The translations under genes and the position numbers were made by a program. Below the pieces are notes generated by a model. It saw nothing but the letters and a program-made list of their open reading frames with translations, was not told where the DNA came from and made no database searches. DNA of 64,000 bases from Dimorphilus gyrociliatus (Eukaryota > Annelida > Polychaeta > Dinophilidae): NCBI GenBank assembly GCA_904063045.1, contig CAJFCJ010000011.1, forward strand, positions 186,001 to 250,000, in the 5' to 3' direction. This document shows, piece after piece, positions 22,725-34,308 of the stretch; within the stretch, counting starts at the first letter, position 1, and the number at the start of each line of letters is the position of its first letter.

Positions 22725-22932
22725 ATAGGAAATTACGAATGTAATTTCAAACCGCAAGGTGGCGTTTGTGTTATTAATGTCTAAGACGATAGAGAGGGAG
22801 TAAAGAGACGGGGGGGGGGAGGAGCTGCCGATTTAAAGCCAGTAGCTTGTGCACACAGACTGCAGTCAGTAGCGCGATGTAATAGAGGAGATATATACTT
22901 CTTTAGTCACTCTTTTTTTTTGTAAATTTGTG

Positions 22933-25173
22933 ATGAGTTCTGTTTCTACTTCCGCTTTTTCATCAAATTCCAAGTCGAAATGCGGTACGTAATTTTACTG
23001 AATTCTTTTTGTCCTTTAAGATATCATGTCTTTCTATTCTCGTTCACTCTGTTAAGTTTATAATCGAAATAATGTTGGAATAATATTTACACTCTAAACT
23101 ACGTTTCCGCAGTTTGAGGTGTTAGTTATTAGCTATCTGAAAGGTTCATTTTGAAATAACAATACAAAATGCAAAATAAAAAAGAATCGATGAAGAGATT
23201 CGGGGAAAAGAATTTTGGAATAGGCGTTACCAGGGGCGTCTATTCGACCGTAGCACCATCTGCTGAAATTAGTAGAATATATATATGTATATATATATAT
23301 CTTCCTCTCTTATTTGAATTTATATTTAGGTACCTTTTTTCCTTCTAATTGACATACAAACCACTCGAAAATGAAATGGAATAAACGCAACGTTTTATTC
23401 ATGACTCCCAATAATTACAAACTACTTTCCGTTTGCGTTGCTATCGACAACGGCTCGGTTGGGTTAATTTACAAACATTTTATACCAAACACGAATTTTT
23501 CTTATTTTTTTTTGGTTGATAAAAGAGAAATTTGATTATAAGAGAAATAACGCGAATTAGGATGACGGCAAATTCGGCATAAACGTCTACTTTACACATT
23601 TTTACAAACTATTACTTGTATTGAGTTTTTGGATCGCATAGTCGTCAAAAGGCCTAAGGAAAAGTTCTATTTTTCTGCACATAAGCCTATAAGCTCTTAA
23701 CTTTTCCTTGTTTATCTAGCCTTTTTCTTTGTAAAAAGAACGAAATGAGTGTAGAAAATTACTGCATTGAGGAACATAACAGCTTATTTGATAACAAAAA
23801 AAAAAGGAAGCTGCATAACAGCGCCGTGCCTAATAAGAATCGGGGGAAAGAAAGAAAGAAAAGAGGCTGTTCAGAGCACGGCAAGCGTCACTATACACGT
23901 TCCGCTTTTATGACCGGTTGAAAGCGTCCTCATTTCATTCTTCTCCCCCTTGTTCTCTATTATTTATTTTATTAAAGTAATAGCCGTAAATGGAATATTT
24001 TGTAGAATATTAGGGATTTTACTTTCTCGTCTATTTCCATTGTCTCATTGCTATAAAATTCATGCGGATCGTTTAGAAAATAATGTTATTGGGTTGGAAA
24101 AATTAAGAGGCCCAAGATTTTTTTTCTTTTTGTCTAGAGCGAGAATTCAATACGGCACGCATGTCGCTTGAACGTGCACTTAGCCGGCTTTTTTTATATT
24201 AAAAAAAACACAGCAGATTTTTAGGGCGAGTTTACGCAGCTGTCACCGAATCGACAGATGGTAGGGTAACGCTTCTAGATATAGATGAAAGGAAGGTGGA
24301 TGGGGTAGAAGGTGTGTATATGTACGCTTTAAAAAGGTGTTTTCTAAATGAGAAAAGGGAGAAAACTGTTTTTCGCTCTTATCTTTCCGCTCTGTAACCT
24401 TTGTTTTCGTTATTTTTATACAAGTTTATTATTAGATTCGGAAGAAAGGAGAAAGAAAACTTTTTCCCGTATTTCAGTTATTGGCTCACGGAGGGACGGG
24501 AGCATGTTTGAATTGGCATCCGCCGGAAGTAGAAGAACAAAATCGAAGGTAATTAAAACAAGTTAATTACCAGACTGAAAAGTATCAAAAAGGATTATCG
24601 ACTTGCAAACTAGATTTTTTTCGGCTATTTTGTCAACTATATCCGCCCGTTATATACATCAGTAATTTTTTAGTAGGCCTATAGTAATTATTCTATAATT
24701 AGAAAATGCATGATTGCCATAATGCTTGTTGACAGCGTAAAGTTAAGCTGAAAATGGAGGAAGATAGAAGATCGAACGAGGAGAGACGGTCAAGATCTGC
24801 TTTTCGACCTGGTTAGCATTTTACTTAAATTATTTAAATAGGCTCCATAGGCCTATCGATTCTTTATTTTCTCTTGTATTAACTGATGGGAAAAAACTCA
24901 CACAAGATTTACGACTTAATAAGTTTTTATGTTATTCCTTGCGGTTTCTCTCCTCTCTTTCTCTTCTTCTCTGACAAATTATCGAAGAAGTATAAAGCGG
25001 AAGGAGGAGACCGAGAAGTATCTATAAAAATGAACTATTATTTAAGCTATATTAGAAAATGAAAACGGGTAATTAAACGTTTTGACCTACTTATCATGAA
25101 CGGGATGACAAACAGTTTGCAAACGAAATATTAGATATTGACAGTAATCTTTCGCATAGAGTGTATACTATAT

Positions 25174-25208
<35 letters not shown>

Positions 25209-28200
25209 CAGTACATAATGTCTTTATATATAACACTAACTGTAATATCCTTTTTAAAAAAAACACTTTGGGAACCATATTTCTTAATTTAGACAATAAA
25301 AAAAAAACTTTTAGAATGCCAATAGGCCTATCCAGCGAGCCATACTATAATCTCTAATATAATAGCATATTTTCTCCTTATTAATAGAATGATATCCCAA
25401 GGTGATTTTGCAGGAAAACTACTTTTGTTTCTAGGCTCTTTTTTTAAGATTTTTCGTTAGTTTTAATGAAAAAGGAGTATATGAAAAAATGAATAAGAAT
25501 GGGAATTGAGAGCGGGCGAGTGAGGGAATGAGTAAGTGAGTGAGTGAGCGAACGAGTGTGAGAGAATGAAAATAAGAGAAAGAAAGGAAGCTAGAAGAAG
25601 ACGAAGTAGGAGTGTGTGAAAATTAAAGGAGGGAGTGAGGAGAGTTAAAAGCCAAAGCCATAAAACATATTGATTAAAGGGAAAAACAAACAGAAGCAAA
25701 GCGGGGAACATTCAATTGTTATTGAGTAACGAAGGAGAATAATCACAAAAGATTAAGGGAATTAATTTTTACAGTAGTTTTCTTTTTTCATCTACTTCCG
25801 TCTAAAATTTCAATATCAATGCTTTTCTACTTTATAATTAAATCTTTCCTTTTCCAGTTGAAAGAGAAATGACTCGGAGAACTCGTTCGTTCAGCGCAGA
25901 TAGGCCTCATTACGCCTATCCCACTTGTAGTTTCTTGATGAAGTGCAACCAAACCGACGAACGTTTCGTCTGTTGCCAAGGTAACAACTTCTTAAGAGGA
26001 GGGGTTGAAGACTAGAAGGGGTGGAAGGGTCAGCAGCGGAGTGGATGTTCGCTGTCTTAACTGTAGTTTCAAATAACTTAAACTAGTGTTTCATTTACAT
26101 TTAAATATACTATTAGCTGTATTTATATACGTATTTTTTATTACATAGCTCACGCCAAGTTGGTCGAAGATAGAGAATCAGTTAAGAGTCAGCCTAGTAA
26201 ACCTTGGTCGGAAGTTAGCCAAATTGTCGATAGACTATCAACTCCCAGATCGGTTCCAAATAAGGATGTTCTAAACGTTAACTCCCCAAGCAAATCCATG
26301 TCTCTGCCTAGAGTCAAGGTTGGTATTTGTTTTACAGATATATATCATTGATCACTGAAGAGGTTTACTTTACAATATCAAAAGCTGTACAGTTTATATA
26401 AACGAGACCATTTCTAGAGGTTTTCCCTTTCCAAGCCAATAAAAAAAGCAGATAATACCCAAAATAAATTAGGAATTTCTTTTCTTCTTCCTCTTCTTCT
26501 TCTTCTTCTTCTAAGTCTTCTTATCCCTTTACAACCAATAGGCCTAACCAATTTCTTCTCTTTTTTTATGTAATCGCAATACGTTTTTTCTTTTTATACG
26601 ATGCAAAAAAACATAAACTACGAAAAGATATTTAAAAAAAAATGGAAAGTAGGGCATCTCTTGATAGAAATTTTTTCCCTCATTTTTTTTTCTAACTAAT
26701 GGCGCCGCGCTCCAAATAATAAAAAAAAAAATAAGAATTCATGTATAATTCAAGAATTAAAAAAAAAAGCGAAAGTTTCTGCATTGTATACAGTCTATAC
26801 AGTAAAAAAAACCCGACTATTATGCATTTATATATATTTACTGTTTATTTACAAATCTCCAACATGTAAATATTTCGGGTTTATATTGGGAGCAAAGCGA
26901 AAAAAAATTCTGTATAAGAGTTTGGGGGATAGGGTGTTTGTATAGGCCTAATTGAGCTAGTGGAACTCTTCCGGTTTTATTAGGGGAAATAACACGGCTA
27001 TCCATCTATATACAGTGTATATATATATATATATATATACACGCCTTTAATCTATACAAATTACGGTTGGAAGGTAAGATGAGGGGCGCATTTCTTTGTA
27101 TTCAAGCAGTTGTCCGTGAAGCAATCCTCTTAATTATCTATAGCGCGTGCACTAGACAATAAATATAATTGGGTTATAAATTGCAGCAATTTGGATTTAC
27201 AAGGAAATTATCGAGTTGTAGTATAGACAGTGGAAATGCTGTAACAACACCTTCTATTAAATCTGATTCGTCTGTTGATTCCCGAAATAAGATAGTCGAA
27301 AAGAAAAAGATTCAATCTTCCGGATTAAATAGTAGTGAGGACGCCGAAATTGAAGATAATTCGGATGTCTCAGAGTCCCATAAATCAGCTATAGCCAAGT
27401 TAAATGAGAAAAGGAGGTTACAGGGTAAAGAGCCCTTATTTGAAAAGAAGATTGAGGCTGAAGAAGTAAAGCAGGATAATAGTGATAAGCTGCCTTTGAC
27501 AAAATCGGCCAGAGCTGCTGAATTCAAGGCCAAACTTGCTGAGAAGCGAAGATTACAAGGCAAAGAACCCCTTGACAAGGATGAAAACATTAGCTCAATT
27601 AAGAGTGAAGAGGTAGAATCTGTCGAGACAAAGGAAGAAAGGAAAGCAAAGAAAGAGGAAGAGGAAAAACGGTTTGTAATTATACCTTTTAGCTATATAT
27701 TTTCATCATTATCCTCTTCTCCCTTATAAAGGAAAGAAGAAGAAAGACTAAAATTAGAAGAAGAACGAAGGGCTAAGGCGGAAGCCGATAGAAAATTGAA
27801 AGAAGAAATCGAAAGGAAAATGAAGGAAGAGGCTGAACGTAAAGAGAAAGAACGATTAGAGAGATTAGCACGCGAACAGGAAGAGAAGGAGGAAAGGAAA
27901 AGACGTTTAGAGATGATAATGAAAAAGATTAAACCAGAAAAACGTCCCGAAACTAATGATTCTCCAAAAGCAAACAACAAAGACGACTCCTCTATTAGTG
28001 AACAGACTGAGACCACCAACGGCGATGAACAAAAGATTAATACACCTCCATACAAAGATTTATTGGAAGAGTCCAAGACCGAAGACAACCAAGAAGGAAC
28101 AGAAATGTCAATTTATCAACAAGATTCCCTCGACGAAACCAATTCCAATAGAAACGAAAATATTCAACAGACAACGAACGGAGTTCTTAAGGGACAAACT

Positions 28201-28392
28201 TCTGTTTACACCATTTCTAACGAATTAAATGGCGAAAATATGTCAAACAACCAAGTTAATAAGGAAAACATCGAACAAACTACCGACGTAAACGCGAACA
28301 AAGACGGCGACAGACAGACGTCAATTTATCGTGAATCCCTAGACGGTCCTGTCGACGACGATGTCAACGCCAATCAATTAGTTCAAACTTAA
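22933..28392 (+). CDS. MAP7/ensconsin-like microtubule-associated protein
   Basis: Likely microtubule-binding protein and kinesin-1 recruiter. Exons: 22933-22984, 24478-24548, 24736-24811, 25858-25980, 26149-26318, 27187-27671, 27732-28392; phases close throughout (545 aa). The N-terminal 165 residues are basic and serine-rich. A MAP7-type region then contains two copies of KL(N/A)EKRRLQGKEPL (coding positions 27400-27441 and 27532-27573) and a long charged coiled coil of Lys/Glu/Arg whose end, RLEMIMKKIKPEKRPE, matches the close of the ensconsin domain (family form RLEEIMKRTR). The C-terminal 150 residues are Asn/Gln/Thr-rich and contain twice-repeated TSIYRESLD- and MSIYQQDSLD-type motifs. 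Introns are long for this genome (1493, 187, 1046, 168, 868 and 60 bases), so alternative promoters or missed 5' exons are possible. Linking exon 1 to the rest relies on phase and order only. Confidence 0.66.
22985..24477 (+). other. Long first intron of the MAP7-like gene
   Basis: A 1.5 kb intron, about 25 times the usual size here. It includes short TA runs (23275-23300) and pyrimidine tracts. An open frame at 23950-24171 is not recognisable. Long first introns often carry enhancers or alternative first exons; none can be shown. Confidence 0.5.
25179..25204. repeat. (TA)n microsatellite
   Basis: Thirteen TA units in the third intron of the MAP7-like gene, followed closely by TTATACAGTACA. 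Confidence 0.9.
26480..26512. repeat. CTT/TTC-rich trinucleotide repeat
   Basis: Imperfect then perfect CTT units in an intron of the MAP7-like gene, forming a long pyrimidine tract on the sense strand. Confidence 0.85.
27018..27039. repeat. (TA)n microsatellite
   Basis: Eleven TA units, directly preceded by TATACAGTG, in the sixth (868-base) intron of the MAP7-like gene just upstream of the exon encoding the KRRLQGKEPL repeats. Confidence 0.9.
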
Positions 28393-28636
28393 TGTTTCTT
28401 TTTTGGTAATTTTTTTTACTGTTTCTACTTAATCTAATTAATGAGAATGGATACAGATCTAGGAAGATGCTTTTCTCCAGTTCGAAAATTCCACAATTCA
28501 TCATTCTTTAATCAATGCTAAAAAAAAAACTAAGGATACGAATACGTTTAATTTAGGACTAATTAATTTTTTTCAATTGCGTGATAATACATAATTGGAT
28601 GGATTGTCGGTTTGATGACCTGGCCAAAAAAGACTT

Positions 28637-28675
<39 letters not shown>

Positions 28676-29018
28676 CTTTCTCTCTACCAACAGTTAATAT
28701 TTTAATTAACACTTTAAGAAAATAGAAAAGAAAAAAAAACACTTGAACAAGTCAAAGTGGTTTTGGTGGGTTATCCGGTAAAATTATTTAGCTAATAAAA
28801 GAGAATATTTTTTTAAATATAACAATTAATTAATTAAAACAAATAAACAAAAAACAAAAGAAAATGGTAAAATCTTTGAGTGTTGTGCCTATTTTGGTTA
28901 TTTTAACAAAATGTAACACAAATACCAAAAAAAAATAACAGATAAGATATTATTAAAAGTTTTTTGCTTTAGAGTTTTATTTACAAATGTGAACATCAAC
29001 TATTAATAATAAAAAAAT
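28393..29018. other. Convergent 3' intergenic region
   Basis: Spacer between the stop codons of the MAP7-like gene (+) and SETD4 (-). It contains the CT/CTAT microsatellite at 28636-28676 and A/T-rich 3' UTR-like sequence; no gene is seen. Confidence 0.55.
28636..28676. repeat. Compound (TC)n-(TATC)n microsatellite
   Basis: Eleven TC units followed by five TATC units, a compound repeat in the 3' region between two convergent genes. Confidence 0.93.
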
Positions 29019-30791
29019 TTATACACTGATCAGTTGTTTTAATATATTTTGGTGTCTATTTGACAAGAACTGAATCATTCTACTTACCTCTGTTGTTTGA
29101 CTAATCTATAATTATTATAAACAAACATATAAATAAAATAGCAAAAATATGTAGATAAATGTAAACATAGAAATTTTTCACTTACGTTGCTATTAGTGCG
29201 CCATAATTCTAAGCTAGTATCGACTAAACGTCTCTTTAACGAATCCATTGTGAATTTATGTCGATTATTAAAATAGAGATTTATATTTTTTATATAGTCG
29301 AAATTCTTCACATTTCTTTCAAAAATTCGTTGTTGATTAAATGTTTAATTAATATAGACGATTTACGAATTTATACCTTTTGATATCATTGTCAAGTGAA
29401 AGAATTTCTAAAAGTGTTAATAAATTCCAGGAAAATCCATCAAAAGTTGCCAAAAGTCCTCTAAAAATAGCATAATATTGATAATAATTATTTGATTTAT
29501 AACAATTCCTTTTGTTAATAAATTAGTCAAATTTCTAGTTGGATATACGAAATTTAGCTAATTCTCTTAATAACAGGAACTAACTCATTAAATCCTTCTC
29601 TCGTCAAACGTTCGAATAATTCATCATCTATATCAAACATTCCTTTTATAAAGTCTAGAAATTGAGTTGAAAAAAGCAGTCATTCGTAATTGTTATATGA
29701 TTTTGTAATTGTTACAGTTTCTCAACTTACTAAAGTCAAATTCGACAGCGTCAAATTGAATACTTGGAATAACAAATCCGTATTCAAGTAATAATTTTGC
29801 ATTTGCGTGAGAACCATAGGAGATAAAAACTTGATCATATTTATTATAGGTTTTAAGGGTTTTTATTTCATAACAATTTTTATCCTTATTAAATCCTGCT
29901 TCAATCTAGACCATGGATGAAAATGGAGAGGATTGAAAAGAATAAAATATTTAAGATATTTAAACAAACCATTGCGGAATCAGAATGATTTAACAAATCT
30001 AGATAGGGTATTAATGCAAGATGATTAGTATCATCTAAGAAATAATCACCGCTGTAGGTTTTCATATAGATGCACCTCGTATTTATAGCAGACCAAGCCC
30101 ATTTAAAATCATTCCACGTTAGATCTGCACGTAGGAAAGTTGATAGATTACCCCCTAATCTCAAGCAACGTTCGTATAGCCTTTGAACTTGTTTTACTTC
30201 CGTGTTAACTTTGGAACGCAACGATTTAGGTAAAATATCAAGTTCTTCCTCTGTCCAATACGTTGGAATAGAATATTCTTCTGGTAAAGTTCTTATATAA
30301 AAATGCCAGATAGACTCGTCTCCTAAAGATCTTTCATAAATAAGAAATAAACATAAAGCTTCTAAGGATGAAAATTGCCTCGCTTTCCTGCATATGCAAA
30401 GAATTTTTGTTACGTTGTTAACATTCCTTAATAATAGAACAAACTTGCGAAAAAAAGGACCGAGACCACTTTTCAAAATTGTTCTAGTTGTTATTATGAG
30501 TCCTTCTGGAACCTGAATTATTATATCTGTTATCCTTTTTCGGGCCATAATTCCTCTACCAGTATCTGTAAACAATGAAGATTGATCGTGTTAATCGTTT
30601 TAATGTGTTATCCAGAAGTAAAGAGACTTTCTGATACTTTGAAAAACGGCGGGAACCAAAGATTTGTTTCTAAACCCTCTAGATTGCATCCATATTGATA
30701 ATGAAATTATATCATTGTCCAGAGCCAAGTTCTTAAACAGTCTTTCCTTTGTTGAGTATCTTTTTCTCCATGTACGACCTTTTCGAACCAT
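29019..30791 (-). CDS. SETD4: SET domain-containing protein 4 (lysine methyltransferase)
   Basis: RuBisCO-LSMT-type protein lysine methyltransferase; in animals linked to cell quiescence, notably in crustacean diapause. Exons on the minus strand: 30638-30791, 30445-30565, 29970-30387, 29731-29905, 29585-29654, 29377-29460, 29186-29315, 29019-29105 (412 aa, human 440). SET motifs: GRGIMARK near residue 55-62, the inserted helical domain, AWSAINTR with the family NTR, LIPYLDLLNHS (about 217-227; Asn-His-Ser of the cofactor pocket), and FISYGSHANAKLLLEYGFV (about 255-273) with the catalytic Tyr. The C-terminal substrate-binding helices include FDGFSWNLLTLLEIL. Two introns use GTTTGT donors, and introns of 55-83 bases separate the exons. 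The final exon reads through a GTAAGT sequence, since the only downstream acceptor would leave an 18-base intron. Confidence 0.93.
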
Positions 30792-31459
30792 TTATTATCG
30801 CTCATTAACACGTTTTGTTTGCATAATAAATATATTCATAATCTTTGTGCAGAAAGACTTTTTAGATCAATAGACTATTATATTCAACTTTTCCCTGTAG
30901 TATTAAGCTTAGCTGTAATCTGTTATCTAAGAAACTAATCAAGTTCACTCTTCGGAATCGAATACTCAAAGCAAGATTTATCATCAGAAGGCGCCATCTC
31001 TAGGGAATGGAAGAAACATCAATCTCTATTGTCTGTATTGAAGTAATTTTCTCGACAAAGCCCACAATATAATTATTCCTCAAAGAAAAACAGTTAAATA
31101 CTAAGCTCACAGAACATAGATTGCATATTGTAGTAACGTTACGACGGATGTAATAAATAGAAGTAGCAGAAAAATTGAAAATAGATTATAATTAAAGCTA
31201 AAGCCAAATTGTTCCACCATTTTTTTAGAGAAGAAATCTAAACTGGCTATTAGGGAACTTTTTATCAAACTTTTCCAAAATTTCTCGTCTATTATCAGTA
31301 GATTCTTTCTCGTATATTTCTTTTCTGTATAGGAATTACGAAGAGATTATATGCAATACTATTAGAAAGATGGATAAGATAATTTGAAAAATATTAAAAC
31401 AGTAAGATTAGGTTAGTTAAAGAAAAAAAAACAGATATATAAAATTCAAGGTTTTTTAA

Positions 31460-31506
<47 letters not shown>

Positions 31507-31620
31507 TATATACTGTGCATACATATTCTAAAAATACTGTATAGGTTAGAATAATAGAGGAAAAATACTCTTCTTTTTTTTAAAAACTATACTTTGTGTG
31601 TTCTAGATAAGACTGTCTAC
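30792..31620. other. Intergenic region upstream of SETD4
   Basis: Lies between the SETD4 start and the 3' end of the next minus-strand gene. It holds a (TA)n array at 31463-31503 and otherwise AT-rich sequence. No coding or RNA feature could be supported. Confidence 0.5.
31463..31503. repeat. (TA)n microsatellite
   Basis: About twenty TA units followed by TTAGTATATACTGTG; the same kind of flank is seen at other TA arrays in this window. Confidence 0.93.
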
Positions 31621-32992
31621 TCACATTTCGTTATCGTCCGTGTCTTTTGACTTCTCCACAAGCTTTTTGTTGAGAGAATAAAGGTATATCTTTGTTAAAT
31701 AAAAAATAACATACTATTATTTTCAACTTTATACCAACCTCTTCTAAACGAGTTCCGTATACGTTTACCAAATTATTTGACCTGTAATACTGTTTAATTG
31801 GCTTCCGGGGAGATTCCAATTTAAACTTTGGTGAATAGTTAGCCTGGAAGTTTTCTAGGTTATTTCCAGTAACTTTCATTGACCACGCGGATCGGAAGCC
31901 TTTTGAAAGGGCGTTTTCATCGTCTCTTTTTACGTTTGGTAAGGGTAGTGTAGAGTAAGAGTTAAGGCTTTTATTAATATCGTCACCGGAAAGACAAGCC
32001 GTCCAAGCGCCTCTGTGGTAAGTCTTCCTTTCGGTTGCGTTGCGAATATCTTCACAACTTGACTCTTTGCAACTTTCAACGAAAGGAAATCTGTTTTCAT
32101 CCAACTGGTAATCGGAAGGCGCCATTGACCAATATCCTCTATGGTATTGACGTTTTCCCCCACGCTGTCCACCTGAACCGTTTGCACTAACTCTGTCTCT
32201 TCCGTCGTCATCCTGAGAGTTGACCGAATTAGAGGATGAAGACCTTCTAACGTGGCTCTTTTGACCTATAATATCTTTAAGCATTAGCTTTCTGAGGAAA
32301 CTATTATCTCCTTCGTAGTGAATATCTTTTTCGATAAGCTTATTGCTATTCCTCGGTTTATTAGTTATCTTCTCATACATTGAAAGAGCAAATGGCTCTG
32401 GATCGCTTTCGTATTGACCCTTATTGCTGGCTGGTGTTCCATAATGTATTGCTAGGGTACCGAATCCCGATCTATGGCATTGAGTTATCGGTAAAGTAGC
32501 ATATGCCATGTTTTTATCGTGATTCCATTGACGCGATACCGGTTTACCCAAATCTGCATAGTATCCTGGATTCCTAAAGCGTATGTCCAGAGTTCCATGA
32601 TGACTCCTATAATATGTCGGTTTATAGCTTTTCTCAAAGTCGGAAGCATCACAATCACTAAATCCATTATCATTAATACAGCGATTAGCAGTTAATCCGC
32701 TTTGATTATTTAATGCCACTTCAGCTGTGCATGGCGCCTCGTTAACTTGTTCAATTCTCTCTCCATCCGGCTCTTTTATTCCTTTATTGGATTTTATTTC
32801 ATTAGTTATAATATATTCCATATGATATACCTCACCACTTTGGTCCTTTTTCACTAATTGGGCCGTAAATTCTGGTTCATCAACTGATACTCTCTTGTCG
32901 CCATTCTTCTTTTTTGTCTTTTTACCTTTACCCGATTCGAAATTGTCGATACTAACTCCCTTCCTGCGAGATACGCAACCGCACAGATGCAT
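31621..32992 (-). CDS. Unrecognised protein with repeated HRGxW-type motifs
   Basis: I do not recognise this gene. Exons on the minus strand: 31739-32992 and 31621-31662 (431 aa). The start ATG at 32992 gives MHLCGC, whose cysteines could be palmitoylated; the frame stays open about 12 codons upstream, so a further 5' exon is possible. After a Lys-rich stretch and a Glu/Asn-rich region, the protein repeats a short aromatic motif: YYRSHHGTLDIRF, CHRSGFGTLAIHYG, YHRGYWSMAPSDY, YHRGAWTACLSGDD, GFRSAWSMKVTG and YYRSNNLVNVYG, spaced through about residues 125-415. There is no signal peptide, membrane span or catalytic motif. The short last exon ends DTDDNEM; a GTGAGT sequence overlaps the stop codon, so another 3' exon cannot be excluded. 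The conserved-looking repeats and open 1.25 kb exon make it very likely a real gene. Confidence 0.65.
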
Positions 32993-34308
32993 TTCAAGGG
33001 CTGAGTAACCGGCGCTAAAATGCTTCAAATTATTATGCTAATCCTGGCCTCTCTGTAAATACTCAGTGTAACTAAAAACCGTTCGAGACTTAGTAGCATT
33101 AGCAAGCGGTTAAACGTACAGTTTTTAATCAATTGTTCTCTTGGAGATTAATAGACTATTCGACCATATCGTCTTTCGTTACCATAACGCCCAATTTCTT
33201 TCTACCACTTAATGCATATGGTGTCCATCTTTTTTTTTTTTTAATAAAAAAATCTTAATAAAACACCGTACTAAATAGCACAAGAGAACATAGTGTACTT
33301 ATGAATGTTTTGTATATTCAGCGACTCACAAATTTTAACAGCTTGATCTTTCTTTTTTAAGTTGATAAATGTTATATTCTAGCAGAGTAAATATATTTTT
33401 TTATATGATTAAAAAAACTGTAATATTTATTTATTAAAGAATAAGTAAATATTGAATTAAAACTATTTGTAAATTGTTAAAAAAAGAGTAAATTTCGTTC
33501 TTTTCGGAATATACTAAAATATCTATATATTTATATATACCAATTTTTTTGTGTAAAAGAACCACTTAATATATTTTGTAATTATCTATATAAAAAATGT
33601 TGATGTTAAACAAGGCATGTTTAAAAAAAAAGAAATGACCACCTGCGTAACTACTACAAATAACCTTGACCTTTGCACCGTATTTTCCTCAGCATTTTAC
33701 AGTACTCAGAAAAAGTTATTCTGTTCTATTTCTCAGGTTATAAAATATTTATAAATAACAAAAATTCTCTCTTCTATATTATTCTGCGTATAGATATTCT
33801 ATATCAGATATACAAGATGGAATTTTTATTCATAATCGCTCAATAGTTATATTTAAGTCTCTTTTACAAATCGTTTTATTCTAGTCTCGTTCAAAGTGAT
33901 TTATTAAGCTATTTTATTATGTTTTCTTACAAAATATATTCTATAAATGTATATCTATGCATTTGTAATTAACAACACTAGGTTTAGGTAATAAAGACCA
34001 AAAATTTATCTCATGCTTAACGATAATAAAAGCCGTTCTCCTATTTACGTGTACTTTGAAAAATGGTCAAAATTTTGATATATTCTAACATTCTAAATTG
34101 TGCTGATCATCGTTACTATATAATTCTAATAAGAATTAGACATTGTGAATTGATAGATATCCATAAATTACGAAATTTTATCTGTAATTTTATTTATTAT
34201 TATAATTTACAAGTATATTTATAAATGGAGTATAACAAATACGAAAAGACTTAAAAGAATAGTTTTATTTAGTGATAAATTCACTCTTTTATCAATAGCA
34301 AGAGGAGA
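32993..34308. other. Divergent intergenic region
   Basis: A 1.3 kb AT-rich gap between the unrecognised HRGxW gene (-) and ACY1 (+). A short 5' exon of either gene could lie here, but none was convincing. No repeats beyond short A/T runs. Confidence 0.5.

Noticed and set aside
29084-29104. Splice donor GTAAGT within the last SETD4 exon
   Set aside because: The only downstream acceptor would make an 18-base intron, far below the minimum; reading through gives a sensible ending.
32993-33028. N-terminal extension of the HRGxW protein
   Set aside because: The frame is open upstream but begins with TTG, not ATG, and no upstream exon was found; the ATG at 32992 was used.
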